Positions 15,335-24,200 of a stretch of DNA of 35,852 bases are shown one piece after another (positions within the stretch are counted from its first letter, which is position 1; every line of letters starts with the position of its first letter). Where the stretch lies: the NCBI GenBank assembly GCA_944358405.1, contig CALVQX010000056.1, positions 1 to 35,852 on the forward strand, given 5' to 3'. The notes beneath the pieces are model-generated. The model saw only the letters and a list, made by a program, of their open reading frames with translations. It was not told the DNA's origin and did no database searches. The stretch is from an uncultured Bacilli bacterium (GTDB lineage: Bacteria > Bacillota_I > Bacilli_A > RF39 > UBA660). The translations under genes were made by a program, and so were the position numbers.

Positions 15335-15400
15335 TCTTGCCCTAAAGGAAAAGTGTTTTCTTTTTTTTCTTTCTTTGCTAAAATAAAGGAGGTGATAAAC

Positions 15401-16621
15401 ATGGATAAACCATTAGCATTCAAACTAGCACCCACTAGTTTAACAGAAGTCATAGGACAAAGACATTTAATTGGACCAGGAAAGATTCTAACAAACTTAG
15501 TAAAAAACAAAAAGTTATTCTCTATGATATTATATGGGAAACCTGGAATTGGGAAAACGTCAATTGCCAATGCAATTATCAAAGATTTAAATATTAGATC
15601 TCGCTTTTTAAATGCTACAGTAAATACTAAAAAAGATCTAGATATTGTAATTGAAGAAGCCAAAATGTATGATGGAATCGTTTTAGTAATGGATGAGATT
15701 CATAGATTGAATAAAGATAAGCAGGATATTTTGCTACCTCAACTAGAAAGTGGATTAATCACATTAATTGGCATGACAACTTCTAATCCATATCATGCCA
15801 TTAATCCTGCAATTAGAAGTAGGTGTCAACTATTTGAATTACATGAACTAGATACAGAAGATATTATAACAGGTCTTAAAAGGGCTATAAAACACCCTGA
15901 TTTGGATGGAATTAAAATAGATGATAAAAGTATCGAGTTAATAGCAAAACTCTCTGGAAATGACTTAAGATACGCTTATAATCTATTAGAGATTGCTTTC
16001 TACTCTACTGATGATAAAACAATTACAGAAAAAAAAATCAGAAGAATAAACAATAAACCTGTATTTTTTGCTGATAAAAATGGAGAGGGACACTACGATG
16101 TATTAAGCGGATTACAAAAATCAATTAGAGGAAGTGACATAAATGCAGCCTTACATTACTTAGCTAGACTAACTGTAGAAGGAGATCTAGACTCTATATT
16201 TAGAAGATTATCCGTAATTGCTTATGAAGATATTGGTTTAGCTAATCCAGCAATTGGACCAAGGTTAGATGCTGCCATTCATGCTGCTGAAAGAGTTGGC
16301 CTTCCAGAAGCTAGAATCCCCCTTGGTACTATAGTAGCAGAAATGGCCCTATCACCAAAAAGTAATACAGCACACATTGCTTTTGATGAGGCCATTCATG
16401 ATATTGAAGAAGGAAATGTAGGAAGCATTCCACCTCATATTAAAACAAATGCAAAAGAATATAAATATCCTCATGATTACCCAGGAGCATACGTCGTCCA
16501 ACAATATTTACCAGAAAAATTAAAAAATAAAAAATATTATCATCCAAAAGATATTGGTTATGAAAAAGGAATGAAAGAAATTTATGAAAGACTTGAAAAA
16601 TTGAGGCAAAAATCACGATAG
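15401..16621 (+). CDS. rarA: Replication-associated recombination protein A (RarA/MgsA AAA+ ATPase)
   Basis: AAA+ ATPase acting at stalled forks, related to clamp loaders and RuvB. 406 residues from the chosen start. Walker A is GKPGIGKTS (near residues 47-55) and Walker B VLVMDEIHRL; sensor 1 is TTSNP and the arginine-finger region AIRSRC. The C-terminal MgsA tetramerisation domain has AALHYLARL, RRLSVIAYEDIG and PGAYVVQQYLP. ATG 15401 is chosen because a perfect AAAGGAGGTGAT precedes it; the frame is open 16 codons further upstream but that stretch lacks a ribosome-binding site. It converges on holA across a shared terminator. Confidence 0.95.
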   Translation: MDKPLAFKLAPTSLTEVIGQRHLIGPGKILTNLVKNKKLFSMILYGKPGIGKTSIANAIIKDLNIRSRFLNATVNTKKDLDIVIEEAKMYDGIVLVMDEIHRLNKDKQDILLPQLESGLITLIGMTTSNPYHAINPAIRSRCQLFELHELDTEDIITGLKRAIKHPDLDGIKIDDKSIELIAKLSGNDLRYAYNLLEIAFYSTDDKTITEKKIRRINNKPVFFADKNGEGHYDVLSGLQKSIRGSDINAALHYLARLTVEGDLDSIFRRLSVIAYEDIGLANPAIGPRLDAAIHAAERVGLPEARIPLGTIVAEMALSPKSNTAHIAFDEAIHDIEEGNVGSIPPHIKTNAKEYKYPHDYPGAYVVQQYLPEKLKNKKYYHPKDIGYEKGMKEIYERLEKLRQKSR

Positions 16622-16670
16622 ATTTAAAAACAATTCCTCATAAGTAAAAAACATTCCTCCCTCCTCTTCC

Positions 16671-16706
16671 AAAAAAACCTCGTTACAAGAAAACGAGGTT
16701 TTATAT
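16671..16706. terminator. Bidirectional terminator between rarA and holA
   Basis: Eleven-bp stem AAAACCTCGTT (16674-16684) / AACGAGGTTTT (16692-16702), seven-nt loop; T4ATAT on the plus strand and T7 on the minus strand. Confidence 0.85.
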
Positions 16707-17639
16707 ATTTAAAATAAATAATTCAATTAAAAAATTGGCTTCTACATCACTACTTTTAATTTTAAGATCCACATCAGCAAGTTGAATCATCATTTGCAAA
16801 AGTTCCTCCTCTTGATAAGAATATATGAACTCTTTCGTTTTAGCAATCCGGTAACTAGATTTTTCTTTTAAAATACGCGCCATTTCATCATTAGATAAAT
16901 GCTTTTTTTGTAAGAGTTTTACTTGATAAATAATACGAATTTGACTTGCTAAAAGACCAATAATAGAAAGCGGTTCAATTTGATAAGATAAAAGTTCATA
17001 ATAAAGCTCTAGAGCAAGTTTTTTATTCTTTTCCGCAAGAGCTCTTACAAAAGAAAAGGTCACTTCTGTTGCATCATTTAATTTTTTAACGACCAATTTT
17101 TTAATATCGTCTTCTGTAATTGTTTTTGTATCTAGACAATACATCTTCAATTTATCACACTCATTCTGAAGTTTAGTAATATCCTCTTTACAGTAATCTA
17201 ACAATAATAGAAGTGCTTTATTTTCTATTTGATATAAAGAAAGAGCTTCTTTTGCATAATCTTTCGCAGAAAATTGAACTTTAACATATTCTGTAAGTTT
17301 TTTGATCTCTTTTGTAATTTTTTTTCTTTCATCTAATTTTTTCGTAGTAATAATCAATAAATAATCAGGATTAGGATCTTTTAAATAATGTAGAAAATGC
17401 TCCGTCTTTTGCTTTTCCTCTTCGAAAGATACAGCCTCCACATTTTTCATAATAATTACTTTCTGCAAGGAAAAAAGCCCATAAGTATCTAGATCTTCTA
17501 AAACAGAATCTAAAGATACTTCTTCCATATCATAAGTATCAACCAGAGATTCCTCAAAATGATTTTTATGAATGATTTCCTCAATCTTTTTTTGTAAAGA
17601 AAGAGAATCTGTACTTTCTAGTAAATAATTATTTTTCAT
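16701..17639 (-). CDS. holA: DNA polymerase III delta subunit
   Basis: The clamp-loader subunit that opens the beta sliding clamp. 312 residues, somewhat short for the family (about 330-345). The N-terminal AAA+-like fold lacks a Walker A, as expected. Typical segments are DTYGLFSLQKVIIMKN (cf. the SLF..rr.i.i pattern), PDYLLIITTKKLDERKK, and the C-terminal collar with TEVTFSFVRAL and EPLSIIGLLASQIRIIYQVKLL. It overlaps the alaS end by 11 bp and is the last gene of the T-box operon. Confidence 0.9.
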   Translation of the reverse strand: MKNNYLLESTDSLSLQKKIEEIIHKNHFEESLVDTYDMEEVSLDSVLEDLDTYGLFSLQKVIIMKNVEAVSFEEEKQKTEHFLHYLKDPNPDYLLIITTKKLDERKKITKEIKKLTEYVKVQFSAKDYAKEALSLYQIENKALLLLLDYCKEDITKLQNECDKLKMYCLDTKTITEDDIKKLVVKKLNDATEVTFSFVRALAEKNKKLALELYYELLSYQIEPLSIIGLLASQIRIIYQVKLLQKKHLSNDEMARILKEKSSYRIAKTKEFIYSYQEEELLQMMIQLADVDLKIKSSDVEANFLIELFILNI

Positions 17640-20322
17640 TTCTTAATACTTTCTCTACATTTGCAAGAATACCTGGTAAAGAACTAACATCCTTTCCCCC
17701 ACCTTGAGCAAAGGTAGGACTTCCCCCTCCGTTACCACCAGCAGTAACGGATGCTTCTTTCACAATGTAGCCAGCATTTATACGGCAATTACTACGAGCC
17801 AAGAAATGAATACTAGAACCATCCTTAACATTAGCAAAAAATACAAATCCTTCTCCCATTGATTCTACTAAACTATCCGCAATCGCTTTTAAAAGATTAT
17901 TATCTTTATTTTGTAGTTGCATTACAATACCTAAAGTTCCTTGATAATCTTTCATTTGTTCTTTGTAGATATCTAAATTTTGCAATGTCTTTTGTTCTCT
18001 TAATTCAAAATATTGTTTTTCCAAAGTTTTTACTTCTTGTTGAATATATTGCAACTCATTGCGATTAAAAATAATATCTTTATAAGAGACTGGTTTACTA
18101 TTATCGATAGTCACGTCAAAATTTAAACGAATTCCTTCACTTTTTGCCTCATCTAAAATCTCTTTCGCCTTCATCAATAGTTTGATCATCTCATCATTAT
18201 AAGGCTTAATAATATCAAATAAAGCATCTTCTATTTTATTTGCAGTAACAGCCTCAATTCGGTAAATATTACTTCCTTTCGATTCACAAGAGGAAATTGC
18301 AAGTCGCTTGATATCCTTGGTATTAGAAGCATGGGTACCACCACATAATTCAATAGACTTTCCAATCTTAACAACACGAACTTTTTCTCCATACTTTTCA
18401 TTAAATAAAGCCATAGCACCAATTTGTTTTGCTTTATCTAGTGGCATAATTTCCGTTGAAACAATCAAATCTTTAGAAATCATATCATTAGCAAAACGTT
18501 CTACTTCTAAAATTTTATCCTCAGTCATTTTTCCACTATATGTAAAATCAAAACGTAATTTGTCCTCATCGACATAACTACCAGCTTGCTTAATATGATT
18601 AGAAACTACTTGCTGCAAAGAATATTGTAAAATATGAACACTAGAATGATTTGCTTCAATTTTTTTTCTACGATCTTTATCTAATACAAGCTCACACTCA
18701 TCACCGACATGAATCACACCATCCAATAATCTCACCTTATGAATATGTTGCCCATTTGGACCTTTAAAAACATCTACCACACGAGCCTTAAAGTTCTTTC
18801 CTACAATCATTCCAGTATCGCTTACTTGTCCTCCAGATTCTGCATAAAAACAAGTTCTCTTTAATGCAATATATCCATCATGATCTAAGGCATCAATTAA
18901 ATGATCCTTTGTAAATATGGCTAGGATATTAGAGCGCAAGCGATAAATTCCATAAACAAATTGACTATCCTCAGTAAAGTCAAGTAATACTTTCTTTTGA
19001 CTAGCCATAGCAGTTTTGTTTTTGGCATTCTTTTTTGCTAGTTCTTTTTGCATATTCATATACTTATCAAACTCTTCTTTTGAAACGGTATATCCTAATT
19101 CATTTAAATACTCTAAAGTTAATTCAAAAGGAAAGCCATAAGTATCATACAACTTAAATGCTTCTTCTCCACTGATCGTTCCATCGATGGAATCTTCTGC
19201 TAACTCTTTTAAACGGCGTTCTCCTGCTTCTAGTGTTTTTAAGAAAAGCTTCTCCTCTTCTAAAACAGCAGTCTCGATCACTGGTCTTCTCTCTACTAAA
19301 TAAGGATAAGCATTTCGCATAACTTCAATGACATCAGAGACGATTTTATACATAAATGGACACTCTAGTCCCAATTGTCTTCCAAAACGAACACTACGAC
19401 GTAATAATCTCCTTAAAACATATCCACGACCTACATTTTCAAAGCAAGCACCATCGGCCAAAGCAAAGACGATTGCTCTAATATGATCCGCAATAATTTT
19501 ATATTCTTTCTGACCTTGATAACTGGCTCCAGATAATTCTTCAATATGATGAATAATAGGTAAAAACAAATCCGTTTCAAAATTACTATCTACCCCTTGA
19601 AAAATACAACACCAACGCTCAAGACCAGCTCCAGTATCAATATTTTTGCTAGGAAGCTCTTGATATTCTTCTCTAGGGACACCCTCTTTAGAATTATATT
19701 GACTAAAAACATTATTCCAAATTTCTACATAACGTTCTTGATCAATATCATTTTTAAATTTTTCTAACGCATCTCCATTAGGATCATATTTTTCTCCACG
19801 GTCATAAAAAATTTCTGAATCAGGACCACATGGACCTTCCCCAATTTCCCAAAAATTCTCTTCCAAAGGAACAATATGACTAGGATCCATGCCAACATCA
19901 ATCCACTTTTTCTTAGCTTCTTCATCCTCTGTATAAACAGTTACATACAAAAGATTTTTATCAATCCCAAAATAATTAGGACTAGTAAGTAATTCAAAAG
20001 CATACTCGATTGCCTCTTCTTTAAAATAATCCCCTACAGAAAAATTACCCATCATTTCAAAAAATGTTTGATGGCGTTTGGTAATACCAACATTTTCAAT
20101 ATCATTCGTTCGAATGCACTTTTGAATATTGACGATTCTCCTACATTCTGGTACTTCACGTCCATCAAAATATTTTTTTAAAGGAGTCACTCCAGCATTA
20201 ATCCATAACAAACTATCATCATTAATAGGGATTAATGGTGCACTCTCCACTTTCTTATGTCCTTTCTCTTCAAAAAATCGAAACCATGTATTTCGAATAT
20301 CATTATGACTCATATATTTCAT
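17629..20322 (-). CDS. alaS: Alanyl-tRNA synthetase
   Basis: Charges tRNA-Ala and edits mischarged Ser/Gly. 897 residues, complete. The class II catalytic domain begins with YMSHNDIRNTWFRFFEEKGH and has HQTFFEMMGNFSVGDYF. The editing domain keeps its zinc ligands in HSSVH (HxxxH) and CGGTHASNT. The C-terminal DHHA1 domain has GGGGGSP (as GGNGGGSPTFAQGGG). The start is ATG 20322, one nt after the upstream stop and 7 nt after AAGGAGAG. The in-frame ATG at 20340 overlaps that ribosome-binding site. It is controlled by the Ala-specific T-box upstream of the operon. Confidence 0.96.
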   Translation of the reverse strand: MKYMSHNDIRNTWFRFFEEKGHKKVESAPLIPINDDSLLWINAGVTPLKKYFDGREVPECRRIVNIQKCIRTNDIENVGITKRHQTFFEMMGNFSVGDYFKEEAIEYAFELLTSPNYFGIDKNLLYVTVYTEDEEAKKKWIDVGMDPSHIVPLEENFWEIGEGPCGPDSEIFYDRGEKYDPNGDALEKFKNDIDQERYVEIWNNVFSQYNSKEGVPREEYQELPSKNIDTGAGLERWCCIFQGVDSNFETDLFLPIIHHIEELSGASYQGQKEYKIIADHIRAIVFALADGACFENVGRGYVLRRLLRRSVRFGRQLGLECPFMYKIVSDVIEVMRNAYPYLVERRPVIETAVLEEEKLFLKTLEAGERRLKELAEDSIDGTISGEEAFKLYDTYGFPFELTLEYLNELGYTVSKEEFDKYMNMQKELAKKNAKNKTAMASQKKVLLDFTEDSQFVYGIYRLRSNILAIFTKDHLIDALDHDGYIALKRTCFYAESGGQVSDTGMIVGKNFKARVVDVFKGPNGQHIHKVRLLDGVIHVGDECELVLDKDRRKKIEANHSSVHILQYSLQQVVSNHIKQAGSYVDEDKLRFDFTYSGKMTEDKILEVERFANDMISKDLIVSTEIMPLDKAKQIGAMALFNEKYGEKVRVVKIGKSIELCGGTHASNTKDIKRLAISSCESKGSNIYRIEAVTANKIEDALFDIIKPYNDEMIKLLMKAKEILDEAKSEGIRLNFDVTIDNSKPVSYKDIIFNRNELQYIQQEVKTLEKQYFELREQKTLQNLDIYKEQMKDYQGTLGIVMQLQNKDNNLLKAIADSLVESMGEGFVFFANVKDGSSIHFLARSNCRINAGYIVKEASVTAGGNGGGSPTFAQGGGKDVSSLPGILANVEKVLRNEK

Positions 20323-20323
20323 A

Positions 20324-20890
20324 TTACTTCTCTCCTTCATGTTTATTCATATCATTTAATATTTCAATTAATCTATTTTCATATTCTTCAAAGCTTCCAT
20401 TATTCAATAAATAATAATCTGCATATGCAATAGGACCACCTTTAGCTAAATTTTCAATTTCTGAAACATCTCTATAAATAATATCTTCCTTCGTAAATGG
20501 TCTATCTACTCTATTCGCAACTCTTTCATAACGTAAATCTTTATCTACTACGATACAAATGAGCCTCAACTCTGGAAAACGCTCGATTAAATATTTATAC
20601 TCATACCAAGAATAAAGTCCATCCAAAACAACCGATTGGTTTTTTAACGCTTCCTTAATCTCTGGTTCTAAGAATTTAGCATAGCATTCTGGTCCATGTT
20701 CCTTTCGCAATTTTTCACGAAATTCTTTCTCACTCTTTCCATCCGCCGTCCGAGCAATCCCAGCTTCTTCCATAAGGCGATAAGTAATTCCTCCAAAATA
20801 TAATTTTTTAAACCCTTGGTTTTCTAAATACTCTGTAGCAACACTTTTCCCACTGCCACTCATTCCCACAATCGCGATCAACTGTCTCAT
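20324..20890 (-). CDS. P-loop nucleotide kinase-like ATPase (UPF0200/dephospho-CoA-kinase-like)
   Basis: A 188-residue P-loop protein. Walker A is GMSGSGKS (residues 9-16), followed by LYFGGITYRLMEEAGI, similar to the FG(D/G) segment after the P-loop in archaeal UPF0200 and related NMP-kinase-like proteins. VVLDGLYSWYEYKYLIERFP stands where kinases place the substrate/Walker B strand; a lid-like RVANRVDRPFTKEDI follows. The tail ADYYLLNNGSFEEYENRL is the usual C-terminal ending in this superfamily. Substrate is unknown; it is not a typical CoaE. ATGA overlap with the upstream kinase and a 1-nt gap to alaS make it part of one translation unit. Confidence 0.7.
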   Translation of the reverse strand: MRQLIAIVGMSGSGKSVATEYLENQGFKKLYFGGITYRLMEEAGIARTADGKSEKEFREKLRKEHGPECYAKFLEPEIKEALKNQSVVLDGLYSWYEYKYLIERFPELRLICIVVDKDLRYERVANRVDRPFTKEDIIYRDVSEIENLAKGGPIAYADYYLLNNGSFEEYENRLIEILNDMNKHEGEK

Positions 20891-21441
20891 ATAATATCTC
20901 CTCCTTCTAACTCTTCCTCTCGAACAATACGCTTCGCTTCCAACTTCAAATCATCTAAACTACGATTGATGACAACATAATCATAATGTTCATAATCCAT
21001 TAATTCAGTCTCCGTAATATGACTTTTTTCTTCCTTGGTGAGACCATTATCATAATTACTTCGTTCTAGTCGAATTAATACAACCGAAGAATAACGTTTT
21101 TTAAATGCCTCAAATTCCATAATGAGACGGGCATCCGTAATAATAAAAGTATCAAAGAAATTACTTAGTATCTCAATATCTTCAAATAGCCTATCTAAAA
21201 GAAAAGTTTCTTTATGCAACTTATTTTTAATAATTTCAATTCCCATTTTCTGTAAAAATTCTCTAGGTTTTTCTCCTTGATTTGGATCCCAATCAAAATA
21301 ATTTCTTGCATAAGAATATAAAGGTTGTGTAATTTGCATCACACAAGGCTTATAACCATAGTTTTTTAGTTCTTCTCGTAAATAGGTTCCCAAAGTATTT
21401 TTACCACTTTTAGCAACACCAGCGATCACATATAGCTTCAT
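20887..21441 (-). CDS. P-loop kinase-like protein (deoxynucleoside monophosphate kinase-like)
   Basis: A 184-residue protein with P-loop GVAKSGKNT (residues 7-15), then a QPLYSYARNYFDWDP segment and TFIITDARLIMEFEAFKK, in the position of the Walker B/DxR strand seen in phage-type dNMP kinases. LIRLERSNYDNGLTKEEKSHITETEL matches the lid and following helix of that group. ATG 21441 is chosen because AGGAGG lies just before it; ten codons further upstream in frame fall in the T-box terminator. It is first in the four-gene T-box operon and ends by ATGA overlap with the next kinase. Exact nucleotide substrate unproven. Confidence 0.72.
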   Translation of the reverse strand: MKLYVIAGVAKSGKNTLGTYLREELKNYGYKPCVMQITQPLYSYARNYFDWDPNQGEKPREFLQKMGIEIIKNKLHKETFLLDRLFEDIEILSNFFDTFIITDARLIMEFEAFKKRYSSVVLIRLERSNYDNGLTKEEKSHITETELMDYEHYDYVVINRSLDDLKLEAKRIVREEELEGGDII

Positions 21442-21458
21442 AATTCCTCCTTTTAGCA

Positions 21459-21515
21459 AAGAAAAGACCACGATAGGAGGACAAAAATGCCCGGTACCAT
21501 CCTATCTTGGCCTTT
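21459..21515 (-). terminator. Attenuator terminator of the T-box leader
   Basis: Sixteen-position helix between minus 21515-21500 (AAAGGCCAAGATAGGA) and 21478-21463 (TCCTATCGTGGTCTTT), with one A/G mismatch and one G-U pair. The loop holds the T-box bulge sequence, and TTTTC follows. It is mutually exclusive with the antiterminator. Confidence 0.85.
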
Positions 21516-21640
21516 CTTTCTGATAACGGCTTTAACCGATAAAACTCCTAAAGTAGCTTCTTATCATAACCTAGATTCGTTTCCACCAACCACGAACTCT
21601 CTAGCACTATAATTATAATAATACTTATCTTTATTCTTCA
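21463..21640 (-). promoter_or_regulatory. T-box riboswitch, alanine specific
   Basis: Minus-strand leader with the hallmarks of a T-box. AGTA (21625-21622) on the 5' side of stem I faces GAA-GCT-A, giving specifier GCU (Ala) at 21557-21555. An AGAGAG...GGTTGGTG apical region lies near 21603-21583. The T-box bulge core TGGTACC sits at 21499-21493 within AGGATGGTACCGGGC. UGGU would pair with an uncharged ACCA 3' end, fitting tRNA-Ala with discriminator A. The alternative helix is a 16-bp terminator. Specifier and regulated alaS agree. Uncharged tRNA-Ala should permit read-through into two kinases, alaS and holA. Confidence 0.92.
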
Positions 21641-21642
21641 TT

Positions 21643-22803
21643 TTATATAGATTCCTGTTCCTCTCCTTGAATCATAGACTTTACATTTAATTTTTCATTA
21701 ATAAATGTAAAAATAACTTTAAAGCAAGCAATCACAGGAGTAGCAACTATCATTCCTATGATACCAAAAAAATGTTGAAAAATCAAGAGACCAACCATAA
21801 TTGTCACAGGATGTAATTTCATCGTATGACCCATAATCAAAGGTTGATAGAAATTATTCTCTAATAATTGAACTACAACGATGGAAACAACACAACAAAT
21901 ACCAACGATTGGTGACATAGTAAACCCAACGATCACGGCTGGAATTGCCCCGATATATGGACCAAAGTAAGGAATAACATCTGTAATTGCACAAAATAAA
22001 GCAAATAACAATGGAGCCTTTAATCCGGCCAAAGTAAGACCAATACTTTGTGTAATAAACACTAATAACATAATTAACAAAACACCTTGAACATAACTAC
22101 GCAAAGACTCATTAATTCTAGTACCAAGTTCTAAATAATTATCTTGCCAAGAACGTGGAAGCAACTGCAACATATGCTGATTCACTTTATGAAAATCAAA
22201 TAACATATAAAATCCAATCATCAATCCTAAAAGAAAAGTAACTCCACCACTAAATAATGACTTACCAAATTCAATAATCATATTCGGCAAAGAAGTAGTC
22301 AAAGAAACTCCTAAGTTTTCAATCCCTTGATAAACTTGATTCTTGATAGAACTCATATCTAATTCATTTCCACTGAAAGCATCAAAGATATTATTTAAAA
22401 AATTCTTTAATTCCTTTAAAATATCTGGAACTGTACCAACGAAATCCTTAATTTGATTTACTAAAGTTGGAAACAAAGTATACAATAAAATAAATAAACA
22501 TCCTAAAATAATCAAATAGACAATAATACAACCAATAATTCTTGGAACTTTCTTTTTCTGTAACCAAGAAACAAAAGGATCTGCGAGCCAAGCGATCAAA
22601 ATTCCTATAAAAATGGGAGAAATGACAAGGATTAGCTCCTTAATAATTCCAAAAATCTTCCATTCCTTTAAAAGATATGTTCCCAATAATACAATGGCAA
22701 TAATAGCCATAATATAGCCAATTTTAATCAGTTTTCTACCCGTATCTAAGATCTCATTTAAACTAGCAATATCAATTTCTTTTTCTTTTTTTCTTCGAAA
22801 CAT
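21643..22803 (-). CDS. AI-2E/PerM-family transporter
   Basis: Polytopic membrane protein of about 387 residues. Two N-terminal TM helices (GYIMAIIAIVLLG; ELILVISPIFIGILIAWL) are followed by one more helix, a cytoplasmic or amphipathic central region (VNQIKDFVGTVPDILKELKN) and a C-terminal cluster. That cluster contains PYFGPYIGAIPAVIVG, the most conserved stretch of the family. Proteins of this family export diverse small molecules; AI-2 itself is not implied. Three starts are in frame: GTG 22812, ATG 22809 and ATG 22803. I prefer 22803, with GGAG 8 nt before it and the -10 box 18 nt upstream; 22809 is possible. The T-box leader follows directly, so read-through into it is possible. Confidence 0.88.
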   Translation of the reverse strand: MFRRKKEKEIDIASLNEILDTGRKLIKIGYIMAIIAIVLLGTYLLKEWKIFGIIKELILVISPIFIGILIAWLADPFVSWLQKKKVPRIIGCIIVYLIILGCLFILLYTLFPTLVNQIKDFVGTVPDILKELKNFLNNIFDAFSGNELDMSSIKNQVYQGIENLGVSLTTSLPNMIIEFGKSLFSGGVTFLLGLMIGFYMLFDFHKVNQHMLQLLPRSWQDNYLELGTRINESLRSYVQGVLLIMLLVFITQSIGLTLAGLKAPLLFALFCAITDVIPYFGPYIGAIPAVIVGFTMSPIVGICCVVSIVVVQLLENNFYQPLIMGHTMKLHPVTIMVGLLIFQHFFGIIGMIVATPVIACFKVIFTFINEKLNVKSMIQGEEQESI

Positions 22804-22821
22804 TCTCATCACTCCATCCTA

Positions 22822-22830
22822 ATTATAACA
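22822..22830 (-). promoter_or_regulatory. Extended -10 promoter of the AI-2E-family gene
   Basis: Minus strand TGTTATAAT (22830-22822), a perfect extended -10 (TGnTATAAT). No good -35 is seen. It is divergent from the yigZ promoter 40 bp away. Confidence 0.6.
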
Positions 22831-22860
22831 CAACCTCTAGAAATAAACTATCATTTCACG

Positions 22861-22866
22861 TATAAT
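22861..22866 (+). promoter_or_regulatory. -10 box of the yigZ gene, very short leader
   Basis: TATAAT, 16 nt before the ATG at 22883. A TAGAAA at 22838-22843 (17-bp spacer) is a weak -35. The expected start near 22873 is the first base of AGGTGAT. Confidence 0.5.
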
Positions 22867-22882
22867 AATATCAGGTGATATT

Positions 22883-23455
22883 ATGAAAACCATTTCCGAT
22901 ACCATAGAAAATGAAATAATAATTAAAAATTCTAAATTTATCACGATACTTTTCCCCTTTACAGATCATACAAAACTCAAAGAATATTTGATGAAAGCGG
23001 AGGAAAAATATCCAAAAGCAACACACTATACTTATGCCTATATTACGAAACATCATCAAAAAGCAAGTGATGATAATGAACCATCTGGTACCGCAGGAAT
23101 TCCCATGCTAACCATTTTACAAAAAGAAAATTTACAAAATATTCTAGGAATTACCATTCGCTACTTTGGAGGAATAAAACTAGGTGGTGGAGGTCTAATC
23201 AGAGCTTATTCCAAATCCCTAAGCGAAGCTATCAAAAAAGCCAAAGTAGAAGAAATAGAAGAAGGAGTTATGATTTCCTTTTCTATTCCTTATGATATGC
23301 AAAAAAGAACAGATTATTTATTAAAGGATAGCAAAATTATCAACAAAACTTATGCAGATGATGTCACATATACGGTCTTTGTAAAAGAAAAACTATTAGA
23401 AAGTCTTGCTTCCTATAATTATCAAATCTTACAAGCAAATGAAAAAAACACATAA
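22883..23455 (+). CDS. YigZ/IMPACT-family protein (UPF0029)
   Basis: A 190-residue conserved protein. The N-terminal UPF0029 domain has KNSKFITILFP, HYTYAYI, and the family signature DDNEPSGTAGIPML (residues 59-72) followed by TIRYFGGIKLGGGGLIRAYS (93-112). A DUF1949-like C-terminal domain follows. Related proteins are linked to translation/stress control in eukaryotes (IMPACT); the bacterial role is not settled. Start set by AGGTGATATT before ATG. It is a single gene between divergent and convergent minus-strand neighbours. Confidence 0.93.
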   Translation: MKTISDTIENEIIIKNSKFITILFPFTDHTKLKEYLMKAEEKYPKATHYTYAYITKHHQKASDDNEPSGTAGIPMLTILQKENLQNILGITIRYFGGIKLGGGGLIRAYSKSLSEAIKKAKVEEIEEGVMISFSIPYDMQKRTDYLLKDSKIINKTYADDVTYTVFVKEKLLESLASYNYQILQANEKNT

Positions 23456-23507
23456 AAATAAAATCCTCTATGAAATGATTCCAAAGGTATGTGTTTCATT
23501 TAAACTA

Positions 23508-24200
23508 TTAATTATAATTGACTAAGGTTTTCAATCGCTTGATGACCTTTTTTTCAATGCGTGAAATATAAGACTGTGAAATTCCTAATTTTTCCGCTAC
23601 TTCTTTTTGTGTCATTTCTTCCTGTCCCATGAGACCATATCGCAATATCATAATATCTCGATCTCTTGGTTTTAAGTGTAAAACTTCGTTAATCATTAAG
23701 TTTCTTTCCGTCTCTTCTTCAATCCCTCTAGTGACGATATCCGGATCGGTTCCTAATACATCTTCTAAATGCAACTCATTTCCTTCCCCATCTAAAGATA
23801 GAGAAGCATCAATACTAACTTCTGTACGAACTTTTTTATTCTTTCTTAAATACATAAGAATTTCATTATCAATACATCGAGAAGCATAGGTCGCTAATTT
23901 AATATTCTTATCTTTGCTAAATGTATTAATTCCTTTAATTAATCCGATCGTTCCAATACTTACTAAATCTTCTAAATCTACTCCAGTATTCTCATACTTT
24001 TTCGCCAGAAATACCACCAAACGCAAATTATGTTCGATCAAAATATCTTTTGCTTTTGGATCTCCATCATCTTTCAATTGAACATAATAATCTTCCATCT
24101 CTTTAGATAAAGGTTCTGGAAGCATATCAGTAGCACCAACATAAAAAACACTAGTAACTTTCCAAAAAATACTTTTTAAAAATGCAATAATTCTTTTCAT
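23508..24200 (-). CDS. sigE: RNA polymerase sporulation sigma factor, mother-cell early (pro-sigma-E)
   Basis: 230-residue sigma-70-type factor. Residues 1-19 are a basic, hydrophobic pro-sequence, MKRIIAFLKSIFWKVTSVF, followed by YVGATDMLPEPLSKE, which aligns with the pro-sigma-E processing region (YIGG..LPPPLS). Region 2 has NLRLVVFLAKKYENTGVDLE and LISIGTIGLIKGINTF-like (DLVSIGTIGLIKGI) sequence, and region 4 has QKEVAEKLGISQSYISRIEKK. It overlaps spoIIGA by ATGA, the classical pair; SpoIIGA would cleave the pro-sequence after septation. Confidence 0.94.
   Translation of the reverse strand: MKRIIAFLKSIFWKVTSVFYVGATDMLPEPLSKEMEDYYVQLKDDGDPKAKDILIEHNLRLVVFLAKKYENTGVDLEDLVSIGTIGLIKGINTFSKDKNIKLATYASRCIDNEILMYLRKNKKVRTEVSIDASLSLDGEGNELHLEDVLGTDPDIVTRGIEEETERNLMINEVLHLKPRDRDIMILRYGLMGQEEMTQKEVAEKLGISQSYISRIEKKVIKRLKTLVNYN

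Noticed and set aside
15353..15400. Upstream in-frame extension of rarA
   Set aside because: The 16 extra codons are low complexity (Phe/Ser from a T-rich tract) and a perfect AAAGGAGGTGAT lies just before ATG 15401.
23456..23507. Possible terminator between yigZ and sigE
   Set aside because: Only a short GAAATG-like inverted match with no T-run; too weak to call.
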